Assembly (NCBI GenBank): GCA_916610825.1
Contig: OU744454.1
Coordinates: 4,350,321-4,414,320, forward strand
Reading direction: 5' to 3'
Source of the DNA: Haliclystus octoradiatus
Taxonomy: Eukaryota; Cnidaria; Staurozoa; Stauromedusae; Haliclystidae
Length of the DNA stretch: 64,000 nucleotides
Part shown: positions 12,601 to 23,661 of the stretch, piece by piece
Layout of the letters: each line of letters starts with the position of its first letter
Numbering within the stretch: the first letter of the stretch is position 1
Notes under the pieces: model-generated
What the model was told of the DNA's origin: nothing
What the model saw: only the letters and a program-made list of their open reading frames with translations
The model's database searches: none
Position numbers and translations under genes: made by a program

Positions 12601-15600
12601 ACGAACGCTTACATAAAACTGATTCCTATTTTCCATCGGGTCTGAAAAATAAATACCCACCATCTGAACTTCTTCCTTGTGCAGACGATGTCTTTTGAAT
12701 CCTAACAGCAAGTGATGGTTCTTCACCCATTGAATTACTGGCAAGACGATCAACCAATGGCGAACCACGTTCTAGATTCTGACATGAATAAGGACAACCA
12801 AAGATACTATGATGACTTGTGTATTTTGCACCTTTTACATGACCAATACCACGGCAACCGCGTGTGGGACAAAGGGCCGGGTCTTGTTTTTTGAATGGGG
12901 CTAGAGAAATATAAAGGAGGATTGAATGTTATCAATGTTGAAGATGATGCACAATTTCATATTTTTAGAGGATCTGGATACGATATAGTATGTATCCAGC
13001 ACAAAAGACGTGTAGACGTGTATATAGTTATAGTTATTGAGATGGCATCACGAGACGGAAGGCGTCCTGACCATTATTCTATTCCTAGAAAGGTGTCTCA
13101 TTTTGCTAAGATCGAACAATGATTGTAAATGCTCTTTATTGATCAGAGCCGCAACGCTGCAGATCATTTTCAGCAAATTCCATAGCAGATAGGCCTCGAT
13201 TGTCAATGCACAACGATGCGTTGCAGCTTCTCGGACCAATTCCAACTGGATCATTCCATCCGACATCAGAAGATGGTACTCATTTAATTTAATACTTCGG
13301 ATAAAGTCAAGACTGAATTGACCTTCGGGGGATTCGAACAACAGTTGATCAGATATGATCAGATCTGAAGTTCGGAAATTCTGCCAGCTGAGCCAGACGG
13401 TTACAGTTCATATACTCACATGGTGGTGGCTCTAGTGGATGTCCAGTATGTTCACACCAACCGACAGGATGTATATCGGTTGCATCAGAATCAAACCAAA
13501 AATCGTACATATGATCCCATCCATCAAAATGTATTTTAATACGATAATCTTCTACTTCGGCAATAGTTCCGACACGAGCTAATGATGAATTACGAGGATC
13601 GATGGCTTCTAATTTTTGACCAATAACAAATGACGAAGTGGGACGCTGAAATAAAAACGAATCAATTAGGCGATATTAGGCGAAGTTTTGTAGAGTTCAT
13701 CATCATCATTTGAGAGATGAACAAAGAAAGTGCACATAGCTGGCAATTAATGAGTTGCACTTATGCTACGACAATATATACAAATTGCTAATTATTTAAA
13801 TTAAGTCTAGAGTTTAGCAAATAATACCTATACAGTAATTAGTTATAGTATTAGCAGAATTATTTATATAGAGGAAATATATTATTAAGTTAGTTAACTC
13901 AATGCAAGAAATTTGATAATTTACATAGCAAATTAACGCAATATCTCTGCACAGTTCTTATTTATTATGGCTCAACTTAAGAGCATTATATGGAAGACGC
14001 AAGACTTTCCATCATACAAGACCATACACAGAGCTTCGTCTTCATGCAACAGTTTATCTAAAAACATGGGCGTGGTATTTTGGTGTTTTACATAAAACCT
14101 ATCCATGCAAACGTTGCTATCTATTCAATGCTTCCATATAATGAGTAAATATGAAAATAATAATTCTAAATTCCAAGTTAAAATGCTCGAATTGATTGAT
14201 TAATTATATTTATTTTTAATTGAGAACGAATTTTTGCTTTTGAGCCAAAAGTTTTTTGGAATTCATGATATTATTTTCGCGCGCTTTGTTCAAATTTCGC
14301 GAGCCTGGGTTTAACGGAACGAAAATGGCTTCCATAAAATCACGTGACTGGCATCTGTCCAATTGCGTCAAATAGCTGAGAGGCGGCAAATGAAAGAATG
14401 TCCCGACTCTTGTAAACAGATGTCCCTGAATGCAAATACACTCAATCTATCCATAACTATAACATACACAATCATGTATACAGTTTATGTACGGAATTTA
14501 TTATCTCTAATCTCACCTCTGCAAACAGCTCTGGTTGAACAGCCTTTGATCCTGTTAATTTGAGATATTCATCCCATCGAAATGTATGCACTTGATCATC
14601 TAAAATCAAAATCAAAAAAGCTTTAAATGTCTCTCAGGAAGAATAATAAAGACTATAAAATTAAATATATTAATTGAGAGGTACTTAAATTCTACTTCAC
14701 CATACTGAGTAGCGACAAATAATGCCCTGGTCAATCGCTAGCCCGCCCCCCCCCACCGCCGGGGCTTACTGGGACAGCGCCGGGTTAAATACGCTTCGCA
14801 ACAGGCCTGTTGGCCCGGGGTGCTGGTCAGCAACACTTTGAATAAAGGGCCGGGATTTCGTATAAGGGATTTAACAATAACAAAAAAGTCTTGTAAAAAA
14901 GGTTACTGGTATGTGACAAATTTCTACCACTGAAATGAAACAGTAACAGCTTCCTTCTTGAAAACCGCCTCGGAACTCACTCCTGTTTGCCTTAGGATTC
15001 TACACAACACACATTGTATAAGAGTTGATGGTGCAGGCGATGAAGGACCTGGTCACCTTGAAGTGCAGTTTTTATGGACAGAAAGACACATTAAGAAGAG
15101 AAAGGTGTACGACTGTTTCAATCAGACCATGCAGTGGTGAATCGTATCTCAATGAAGTCGATTTGATGAATGGCGCAATAGCCCATGCTCACAGCAGCTT
15201 ACTCATACCTTCAACATTAACTAGTAGCAACATGAATGGCAATGGCCTGAGCAAGGTGAAGATTTTTCGAAACCTTGAAGCCCTTTACATATGCTTACAT
15301 TGATCGAGTTGACGGATCTCTGTGCCTTAAAAACATACGCAAAACAACTCTATACTTATTTAAAGGAGCCACAAATGACACCGTTTCTTCGAAAGAGACG
15401 AAATCATCTCATATTCAGAAGCAGCAAAAGTGTCCATATGATTGGTTAATATTTTCTATGGGACCATACCATTAAAAGGATTGTAGATTAGCGGTTTTGA
15501 AGCCCTTCCTGCTCTTCACAGACTATCGCGCTAAAATGTCAAGTCTCGATTGGCACAATATGGTCTAATCAGAGCCATCTATTTACAAAAGTTGGGACAC

Positions 15601-18600
15601 TTTTTCATGTGCCGCTCTCTGCAACCATTGCACAGATGCCACTCACATGATTTTATGGACGCATTTTCGTTCCGTCAAATCCAGGCTCGCGAAATTTGAA
15701 CAAAGCCCACGAAAATAAATATCAAGAATTTAAAATACATTTTGTTCAAGAGAAAAACCTCGATTTCAATGGAACAAAAATGGTGATTTTCGAGCCTCAA
15801 AATGTTCGTGTCCTAACTCTTATAAAAAGATGGCTCTCTGGGTCTAACATGTGAAACCGTTCAAATGACATCATACAAACCTTGCGGTGGTATAATTTTT
15901 AATCCAACTGAATCACACCAACCAATAGGATGAATGTAAGGACAATCACTTTGACACCAATAATCATAAGTATCATCCCAATTATCAAAATGAATAAGAA
16001 GATGGTCACCAATTATATTAGTAATTGATGCTACGCATGTTAAGTCTGGATTTTTACGATCGACAGCCTCCAATTTCATACCAACCTCGAAGCCATTGTT
16101 AGATGGATGGATCTAAAAAATACAATGCATTCAAATCTGGTTTACATTACATTTACGTAAATTAATGGGCAGGTCTGACACGCGTGTTTCGTCTCTATAA
16201 ACTCACCAGAGAGTATTTACGTCAATTAATGGGCTGGTCTGACACGCTTGGTTCGTCGCTAGACTCATCAGAGACAATTCTGATGTATTGTAGTTCGATA
16301 GAAATCTACTTGAAGTCTAGGCCAAGGTTCTAAACTCTGACCACTACACGAAGGCCCAACTGTCAGTCTCTGCCAAAAGGTATTAACCTTCAGTGGAATC
16401 CTAAACTATGTTTAATTTATTCTACTGAAATTTTGCTGAGGTTTGACCTACAAATTAGAAAAGTATTCTTTTTCTTCTGGATTAGCCTTCCGGGATCTAG
16501 GATCTCCCATTTTTGTCGAACACTGCCCACTGTGAAGCAAAAAGATCATAAATCTACAGTTTGAATTAACGTGTGTCTTATCTTACCTTACTAAACAGTG
16601 ATTTGGGAGCAGCATAAGCCTTGTTATTGGCTAAATACATATTCCAATTAAAATCAGTTTTCATCATACCTGAAACGAGAAATCAGATGGAATGATTGAT
16701 TGATTGATTTTTTTGTCATTTATCCACCACAAACCGGGTAAGCTAGTAGCGTTTTTCACCAGGGTGGTGTTTGGTTATAATTTGTTAGTATTTTGAAGCT
16801 TGTGTGCGTTTAATAGCCGAATGCCCTTCCTGACGCCAACCTATAGTTCTCCGGACAGGGATTGAGCCGGAGACCCCGCGGGCTGAGGTTCAAATCCCTA
16901 ACAACTACACCAAAGGCTACATTCGATTGATTGATTGATATAATTTGCATAGTAAATCGATAAAGATGTCATGTCAGGCAGCTCGATGTTTAACGTGTTA
17001 TTCAATAACAAATCTGGGTCCCGGGGAAGGAAGTGAGTCATGTATATACATTATACACGAAGGGTGTGACACTCTGAATAAGAAAAGTTTCAAAATGTTA
17101 TTAACTTTGAAACAAAGATACCCCAAAAATTTGAAAAATCCCAAAAGCTGTATCTCAACATTTGATTATTTACAGATAACAATCGAAAAAAGTGCGCAAT
17201 CTTGAATTTTATTTATACACCGACATTTTTATGGAATCTCAAAAGAATAACCATACAAAATGTCATGTCCCCGTACTCAGCAATCGCATTGAAGTTACTC
17301 CCGGGATCTGAGACATGACATAAGCGTTGCATAATGTGGTCGTTCAAGCAATGTAAGGTCACCTGAGACAGGTTTTGCTAAATGCAATTTACCTCTTGGA
17401 GGGTTCAAATGTTGATTATACTTTGAAGCCCATCCAGCATAAAATAGAAACGGTGAGTCAGCATTTGTCCAAAAGTCATAACTCTCTGACCATCCATCAA
17501 AATGTAATCGTAAACGGCAACCTTTGACCTCTACCACGCTGACGACACAAAGACATGATTGATGCTTAGGATCAATAGCCTCTAATTTCATACGAGGTTG
17601 AAAGCCACATGCTGGAGGAGGGAATACAGTGTGAAATCTTTCCTGAAATTGAGAATAATAGATTTAGAACCGGCACCAGTTCGAATAAGCCTCTTTCCTC
17701 TGAGACCTGTTCCGACATCCTCGTTTCGGAACACTTTTCGGCGCGAAACATGAACCATGGAGTACTTGTTTTGATTTCATTGTTTTGGCTTGTTCTGGTT
17801 GATTTAATTAAATATTGTCGGTATAAAATTTCGTCATAAAATCAAAATGAATGCTGCACAAATTGGCTGAAAAAATGTACGAAATCTTTCTATTTACCGG
17901 GAAAACAGTAACTGATGATTTATCTTACTGAATCTAAACGTCTTTTTTGACAATCTAAACCTCCATATGTCGGTTCAGTCAATGTTGCGCGAATTGACGC
18001 AATTGCGAAATTTTGCGCATTGAATGATATCGCCCTCTGTGCGTGATCGTGAGAATGTCACATTAATCAATTACCATCACCATTGAAATTGCAATGCAAT
18101 TGCATAATGTTTGCGTGTAAACAGCAGATTTTCCACCAAGTAAAAATGTTGCACGAGGAGACACTTGAGAATTCTACGCTATTCCTAGTTTAAGGCTGCA
18201 AGACAATTGATCCGCGTAGGCCTACTCATAATATCGAGATTCGAGAGTATCGCAAAAGATCCAAGATTATCTCGTAAAAGATGTTGTCGAGTGGAAAACC
18301 GAATAAAAGTTATCAAGCAGAGCAGTATCACGATAATTTTGGCACAAGACTCAAGATGATTTTGAAAATATTTTATTATAAATACCACTAAATGGCTAGA
18401 TTATTCAAACATTTGTGCAACATATTTTAAGCTTTTATAATATTGTGATAATTAAGGCGTAATTGGGCTTACCTTTAAAAAAGTTTCGGCAGGTACTTTT
18501 GTTGATTTCGTAACTCTCATATATAAGTTCCAATCGAATTTATTAGAATATTGAACTAAGAAGAAACAAAACAATAGCATATTAATAAAATCAAAAACAC

Positions 18601-21600
18601 TTCTTTATAATTACAAAATAAGATAATTAGTAATAAATTTGATTAAAGATATCATATAAATGGCAGTAAAATAGTGCTCAATGGCAGTATCAATTGACAG
18701 AAATGTAAATAATAATAATAAATTTAAGAATCAACGACTATACACATTTGGGTACTGTTGATACTGTATACACACGTTGTGACATCAAAAGTTCTTAAAA
18801 ACCGCTGCCTGCAAAAAATTATACATTATTTCAACTGCCTGATGATTGCATAGTGTCCCACGAAGAAGATGTAATTAAAGAGGAAATTTACATAAAAAGT
18901 AGCACTCTCCCGTCCATTGTAAAGGTGCATTGGTACGCCACAGCTATATATAATGCTGCATTCCTTCTGAATTTCTCCGCAGGGTCGTCGCTAGAAAAAT
19001 TTTGGAGACGTGTAAAAAGGAAAGTTACCGACAAAATCGGGACATAATTTTGCTAGAATTTGATTGATTTTTTGAAGTGATTTGAAAAAAGTAAGAGCGG
19101 AAAACGGCCACGGGCGACTGTTCCAGAATGCAAAACCTCTTTTTAAAATGAGGACTGGAATGATATCATGTCTGTCAGTCTGGCAAAGAAAATCTATACA
19201 CTTTCAAGTTGTTTACAAGTAATCATAAGACATGAGTTTTGTTTCGCTAGTCACTCTAGTGTTGATGTCTGCCAGTGTTTGTTAAGCGAAGAGGGAATTC
19301 GGGAGCATCGAGGGATGATTTCTGATAGCCAATTGGGCTCTCACGTAGAATAAATAAGGAATTCAGTCACACATGAATCCGTTCGATTCTTCTAAATGCC
19401 TCCCGAAACATATTGAAAGACAAGATTTAGCACTCGTAAGTGCAATTTTACTATTCCATTTCGTCGACAATATGATTTTTTAATTATTAACAAAAAAAAA
19501 CTTACGAGGATAACGTTTTTATCGCTCACCTTTCATTAACCCCGTAAGTTGATCTAAAGAACGATTATCAATAACAGGATAAGGATGTTCATAACACGGT
19601 CCATGTGGACCAATAAAATGTAATGAACAAATATATGTATCTTTCGTAATATTATCTAATGTAAAATCTTTTCTACCACAAGCATCGAGCCATTGCTTTG
19701 CCTCAAATGTTTTCTCTGTCATATCACGCAGTTCAAGTTGTGACATATTTGGTTTCTGTTTGCCAGGCTTTGGAAATCGAATAAAAAATGTTCCAATAGG
19801 TAATTTTTCTGGGTACCTAGAATCTGAAGTACATTTATCCCAGCAGCAATGCTTCGTGGCACCTTTTGGACGTTTTTCTAAATAAATCCATAATGATAAT
19901 AATCGGTTGATAAGTTTTCAATAAAAATGCTTATATGTCAATTCATATCAGAACTTTAAGTCAAGTTTGTCTGCAAGAAGCATTATTTATGATTAATTAA
20001 TAAATTAAATTTTTATGTTTTTTTTTTTAATTTCAGAGCACAATTTTTTAATTTCATAGAACTTGAAAAGTGTATGTGAATCATAAACTGATAAACATTA
20101 AAATATATTGCTAAGAAAATTTATGATCTATTGCATAAATCTATGTTCAAATTGAGCAGCGCGCAATTTTAGCCTGCTAGGTTAAAAGGTTTTGGTGCTT
20201 CTGTGTAGGCATTTACAAAATAGCCCACGTGTGTTGGAGATCTGGTAAGAGTACCCTTGCTAATGCAGCAAACCTAAAGCCCTGGCCAATCGAACACATT
20301 CGCATTTGTTCGACATTTTCTCGACATTTGCGTTCATGATTTAGCCGGGGTAACACCAGCTCTGCATAGCTAGGATGGGGTGTGTTATTTTGGAAAAATA
20401 TGAGTTTCCAAAAAGTACCAAAATTCTAAAAAAGGTCTTCAAATTTCGAGTTTTTAAAGAAAGTAAAACAAAAAATAAAAACAGACAAAAATTTTCAAAA
20501 TCTGAAATTTCCTACAGAAAAAGTACGTTTCTCAGCTGGAAGATGGACCCAAAAATAGTAAGGTGCGTCGTCCCTGTACAAAGCCGTCACATGGGAGTTA
20601 CCCCCTTCGAGTTCACCTTACACATGTAAATTTTTTTAATCGATGCTAGTGATTATAGTGACTAACCTGCGTTATAAAAAACCATTGAATCATCATCGAC
20701 AACTTTATTCGAATTAAAATCAGATCTTGTTTGTTTTGACGAGGCTTTTATATTAGATGTAGAATCATATTCATAATCCACATCATCTCCCATTCCATAT
20801 TGATCAGTCGAGTCATTCATTATGGCATACTTCTGATGTGAAATAAAAATAAATGAACATTCATTAATGCTGTGAAACCTGTGTATAACAACCTACAATG
20901 ATAGCAGAAACTGACCTCTATAGGCAGGTGAGCTTTCAATTTGTCTGCAATGTTAGCAGAAATTCCGGGTGGGACATCGATATTTTAAGACAGGGGTGTA
21001 CCATGAATAGAAATCTTATATTTAGCATGGTAAAGGCGCACGGGTACAATACTGTAGTTGTGACTCCCCATAACTTTTTCGTACAAATAAACAGCTGATC
21101 ACTATAATATCAAGCATTATCTGGGTATTTTTCAACTTTATATCGGATCGGGCTTCAAAATTACAATATCGGTATGATACAAGTTATAGGAATCTCAACA
21201 TCGTGCAACAACAACATGCGTGCAGACTCAGTAGTAATAAAAATAGTAATTGAGACGGTAATGTCCTACCGAAGGCACCCGTACCAGTCTTCTATCTCTG
21301 ATGCGCCGCAGCTACTCACAATGCAATTCCTCTGGACCATTCCATCCGCCATCCTTAGATGACTTCGATGGTACTCACTTGATGTTTTAGATCATGTTTA
21401 GATAAAGCCAATGCTGAGCTGACTTTCGGGGGATTTGAATCACAGTCAATCAGATATGATCAGATGTGAAGTTTGGTTGCTCTGTCATCAACGCTAATCT
21501 AGCCTGCGTCCAGACTAAAACGTTTCTGAGTATGTTTACACTTTCCTTCAGAAACGTTTTAGTCTGGACGCAGGCTACGCTAATCCTCTCTTTTCATTTT

Positions 21601-23661
21601 CAGTCTGCACGCAGGCCAGCTACATCGAACAACATACTCGTACCCAAGCTCGTACCTTTTTACCAACCGGTTTCTTTTTCTTTTTCTTCTTCTTTTTCTT
21701 TTTGGAATCATTTATTCCATCCCCGCTTTCATCGTTACCAGCTGTCGCAGCAATAGCAGCAGCATTAGCAGCAGCAAGTGCCAACGAATCAGCACGGCAT
21801 TTACTAGCATGTGCACCAACACAACGTTGACTACAAAAACGACCCGATGCACAAAATTCAGATGTCATACCAAACACACCACACACTTCACATTTTAATA
21901 ATTCATCTCTTACGGGTAGTTTTTTCTTACGACGTTTTTTAGGTGGTGGTTCGCCACCATTTTGATTTTCATGATTATTTTGTATATTATCTTTTTTATG
22001 TTCGTAATGATGTTTAATAGCACCAGTATTAGTACGTGTTAACATTGATTTGGTTGGTGTTGTTATAGAACTAGAATTCTGAGTAGGTGGAATACTAGGC
22101 TGTGGAGTGATGTTGCAGCCTTGAACAGGTGATGTTTCAATCTTAGTTGGAGTGACCTTAGTTGGAGTGCGTTTCGTTGGTGTTTTTACATCTGTAAGAT
22201 AACAAATAGAAATGTTGGTTATACTTCTAGGGGGGACTTCCACACTCTACTATACGAGGACGTAACAATTTTAAGGGGTGCCTTTTTCCAGATTCTTGTG
22301 ACATTTTACGATATCAATTTAGAAGATTTTTGAATTTTGCTTAATTTTTCTTTTGTTTAGGACGCTGTTTTTAAACTTATAATTCATAAAGTTAGAGTTT
22401 TTGAAAAGGATCGACGTTGTTTACAGCACTATTCTAGAGTCGATGTTACGTTTGATCGTGGTTCCAAGTCCGTGGGCGCCTTCCTTCAGGTCAAACTTTT
22501 CTAAACAGAGGCGAGGGGTGTCCCAATAAGTCGCGCATTTTTAGGGTCTCAATTCTCAATGCTGTGATAACGTCCGTCCTTCTCGATTTCTCAAAATGGC
22601 ACGCCCCCATTCAAAAAATAAAATTCATTTGACTGTAATAAAATCATAAGAACAAATCCAGGTTCAACTAAATTCCCAATGTTCTTATCAAAAGAGAGTG
22701 TTTACATATCGAAATATCAAAACATATTATATGTAAAGTAATGTAACCCTAATCTTAACCCTAGTCCTAACCCTATCCCTATATCTTAGTGAACTACGTG
22801 AATAATATTGGTAATCTTAACATATAAAATAGAATTTCCAAAACCATCAGTTCGTCATTTTTCAACCAAATATTTTGTACATAATATTATCAGAACCGCT
22901 GATAATTAAACTAGGTTATCGTATACGTTTCGTTTCTATTTGCTGTTTATCCTTTTGTATCAAAATTAAACAAATCTTTTCTACGGTTTTCTTCGGGAAC
23001 CTTATTGCTAGTAATAAATAAGCATCGAATTATATTTTCCGCAATTTTAAAACAGTACCCACCCATCATAAAGTTGAAAAATTGTAAACTGTTTGCTTAA
23101 CTTTTACTATCTATATTTTATTTAACTTAGATTATTATACTATTCCTTTTAATTTCGTAAATGGCTGTATGTAAATGGAATTACTGTTGCAGTATAATTC
23201 CTTAACTTGCCCAAGTCTCGCTTCTCACAAGACATTTTGATATCTGGTGAGTGAACTTGCAACTCGTCAAAATGCGCAGCGGCATATCAAATGAAGTAGG
23301 ACTTGGATCAATCAAGGTAATTCCCCGTATTTGCCTATCGTATTCATTTTATGACAAATAAATCATATCATATCATAAGGAGTTTACCTGGAATCGTATC
23401 TGCAGGAGTTTCGGTTTCATGCTCGATATCGGGTTCCTTTTTTATTTGTTGTTCGATTTTATCGGATATTTTGTTTTCATTTTTCATTTCTATATCCGAC
23501 GTTACAGATACATCAGGTTTATCAACTGTCGGAGATATTTCAATGTTTGTATTTACATCATCGTTATCCTCATTTTTTTCTTCTTTAACAGGTAAACGGT
23601 TGTCATCAGTTGCGCCGTTTACCGCACCGGATTCCGTAGATTCTTCAATCACATTAGCCAT
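9341..23661 (-). CDS. L3MBTL: L3MBTL-type Polycomb-like chromatin protein with added THAP-like domain
   Basis: Fifteen minus-strand exons join in frame to 1005 residues: 23388-23661, 21656-22191, 20667-20832, 19530-19877, 18473-18555, 17393-17642, 16587-16669, 15881-16112, 14517-14599, 13420-13645, 12661-12882, 11678-11702, 10819-10908, 10206-10273, 9341-9672. Each boundary has GT-AG sites and matching phase. Order of parts: acidic N-terminus (MANVIEES start), FCS zinc finger (192-215), acidic linker, THAP-like finger (about 336-420), three MBT repeats (about 442-760), CCHHC finger (765-790), basic linker, SAM domain (945-1005). L3MBTL proteins bind mono- and dimethyl-lysine on histones through an MBT pocket, compact chromatin and repress genes in the nucleus. 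The second MBT repeat keeps the pocket residues. The THAP-like exon is not part of any family member I know. A non-coding 5' exon is likely, because a TTTTAG acceptor sits just before the ATG. Confidence 0.9.
9740..9845. repeat. Near-perfect palindrome, about 48-bp arms
   Basis: TTTAAATCAAACATAGTTTG on the left mirrors CAAACTACGTTTGATTTAAA on the right, continuing through GTGCATTATGCGTATAC/CCATACGCATAATGCAC with almost no loop. It lies in the intron about 70 bp upstream of the SAM exon. It is a foldback or MITE-type hairpin. Confidence 0.85.
10206..10908 (-). CDS. L3MBTL: L3MBTL exons 13-14: basic linker
   Basis: Exons 10819-10908 and 10206-10273 encode PVVRSVGRPMKKNG...KAIKS and KYANGGTNDWNSTEAAIRSK. 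They link the CCHHC finger to the SAM exon. GRP(M)KK resembles an AT-hook-like basic patch, but a single GRP is weak evidence. Confidence 0.75.
11678..11702 (-). CDS. L3MBTL: L3MBTL exon 12: 25-bp micro-exon
   Basis: A TTTCAG acceptor and a perfect GTATGT donor bound 25 bp that read DAEDDSPPT across both junctions. It is the only solution I found that joins exon 11 (phase 1) to exon 13 (phase 2). Skipping it would shift the frame unless the alternative donor 4 bp downstream in exon 11 were used. Confidence 0.65.
11877..12048. mobile_element. MITE family A copy
   Basis: It runs from GGGACGGACAAAC to CTTTTGTTAGGCAC with the family's inner GGATCCTAGATTC and CAAATTCAGAAGAAAAT motifs. It sits in L3MBTL intron 11, between the CCHHC exon and the micro-exon. 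Confidence 0.7.
12661..12882 (-). CDS. L3MBTL: L3MBTL exon 11: CCHHC (C2HC) zinc finger
   Basis: It encodes CPTRGCRGIGHVKGAKYTSH and then HSIFGCP, matching the CCHHC finger of L3MBTL and MYT1 proteins (C765, C770, H775, H784, C790). The acceptor is an AAG-type site (ACAAG before ACCCGG). It is used because the phase fits and translation continues directly from MBT3. Confidence 0.88.
13110..13404 (-). mobile_element. tRNA-derived SINE copy (family 1), minus strand
   Basis: On the minus strand it begins near GGCTCAGCTGGCAGAA (A box), followed by GTTGTTCGAATCCCCC (B box). The family-specific body follows: GTCTTGACTTTATCCGAA, GGATGGAATGATCCAG, GCATTGACAATCGAGGCC, AATAAAGAGCATTTACAATC. It shares this body with 25002-25290. 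Confidence 0.85.
13420..14599 (-). CDS. L3MBTL: L3MBTL exons 9-10: MBT repeat 3
   Basis: Exons 14517-14599 and 13420-13645. The arm reads FRWDEYLKLTGSKAV. The barrel reads QKLEAIDPRNSSL, IHFDGWDHMYDFW and IHPVGWCEHTGHPLEPP. The exon ends in a GTGAGT donor only about 15 bp from a minus-strand SINE (13110-13404). Confidence 0.92.
14214..14400. repeat. Dispersed repeat D (inverted pair with 15592-15850)
   Basis: Text such as GTTCAAATTTCGCGAGCCTGG and AACGGAACGAAAATG appears here and in inverse orientation at 15592-15850. A third copy lies near 46020-46180. The two copies flank the ~1.2 kb containing MBT arm exon 9, so they could fold or recombine. Confidence 0.6.
15881..16669 (-). CDS. L3MBTL: L3MBTL exons 7-8: MBT repeat 2, methyl-lysine pocket
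   Basis: Exons 16587-16669 and 15881-16112. It contains FNWNMYLANNKA, MKLEAVDRKNPDL, HFDNWDDTYDYW and YIHPIGWC. In human L3MBTL1 the mono/dimethyl-lysine pocket of MBT2 uses an Asp, a Phe, a Trp and a Tyr. The matching residues here are D598, F622, W625 and Y629, so binding activity is likely kept. Confidence 0.92.
16156..16275. repeat. Two tandem copies of a ~60-bp unit
   Basis: ATTTACGTAAATTAATGGGC and ATTTACGTCAATTAATGGGC each begin a unit with TGGTCTGACACGC-like text and a TCACCAGAGA/TCATCAGAGA end. Confidence 0.7.
16373..16532 (-). mobile_element. MITE family A copy, inverse orientation
   Basis: Within L3MBTL intron 7 region. It shows TTCCGGGATCTAGGATCTCC and TTTTTGTCGAACACTG at the right and AAAGGTATTAACCTTC at the left, matching family A read on the other strand. 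Confidence 0.6.
16840..16925 (-). mobile_element. tRNA-like SINE fragment (family 2)
   Basis: On the minus strand it reads TGGTGTAGTTGTTAGGG (A-box-like), CCTCAGCCCGCGGGGTC and GGCTCAATCCC (B-box-like). The plus-strand relative is at 44955-45045. GATTGATTGATTG tracts flank the wider repeat (16693-16940). Confidence 0.6.
17393..18555 (-). CDS. L3MBTL: L3MBTL exons 5-6: MBT repeat 1
   Basis: Exons 18473-18555 and 17393-17642. The first carries the arm FDWNLYMRVTKS, the second the barrel, with MKLEAIDPKHQS, LRLHFDGWSESYDFW and the PP(R) end. The arm-exon/barrel-exon split is repeated in all three MBT units, and each arm exon is exactly 83 bp. Confidence 0.9.
19530..19877 (-). CDS. L3MBTL: L3MBTL exon 4: THAP-like C2CH zinc finger
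   Basis: A single symmetric-phase (1-1) exon of 348 bp encodes residues 326-441. It shows the THAP signature: HCCWDKC (C337, C341), an FIRFPKP block with the invariant proline, AKQWLDACGRKDF with the invariant tryptophan (W388), and TYICSLHF (C409, H412). The spacing from the second to the third Cys is about 67 residues, longer than in classical THAP domains, with the extra residues between the Pro and the Trp. THAP domains bind DNA and are shared by P-element-type and some PIF-like transposases. Its symmetric phase and intact signature suggest capture by exon shuffling. Confidence 0.8.
21297..21484 (-). mobile_element. tRNA-derived SINE copy (family 1), 5' truncated
   Basis: The minus strand carries the family body (GGATGGAATGGTCCAGAGG, GATCTGA near the tRNA end, GATTCAAATCCCCCGAAAG), but the A-box part is missing. 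It lies between L3MBTL exons 2 and 3. Confidence 0.75.
21500..21577. repeat. 30-bp-arm hairpin (TAGCCTGCGT MITE)
   Basis: TAGCCTGCGTCCAGACTAAA pairs perfectly with TTTAGTCTGGACGCAGGCTA, and the arms extend through ACGTTTCTGA with an 18-bp loop. The same TAGCCTGCGT end is found at 45836-45932. It could fold like a small-RNA precursor, but a MITE is the simpler reading. Confidence 0.85.
21656..22191 (-). CDS. L3MBTL: L3MBTL exon 2: TP-rich linker, FCS zinc finger, Ala run, Lys run
   Basis: It encodes residues 92-270. A Thr-Pro-Lys repeat stretch is followed by a basic patch (PPKKRRKKK, a likely nuclear signal). Then comes a CEVCG...RFCSQRC pattern (C192, C195, C211, C215) typical of FCS zinc fingers, which bind RNA or mediate Polycomb contacts. 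After it come an alanine-rich run and an 11-lysine run. It starts by completing an Asp codon from exon 1 and ends in phase 0 at GTACGA. Confidence 0.88.
22228..22625. repeat. Dispersed repeat E
   Basis: AAGGGGTGC, CCAGATTCTTGTGA and ATTTTACG here match 29258-29500. Looser relatives lie at 11195-11450 and 20370-20640. No coding content was seen. Confidence 0.55.
22743..22780. repeat. Short degenerate telomere-like tract
   Basis: About six units related to TAACCC occur in a row (TAACCCTAATCTTAACCCTA and onward). It is interstitial and degenerate. Confidence 0.75.
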
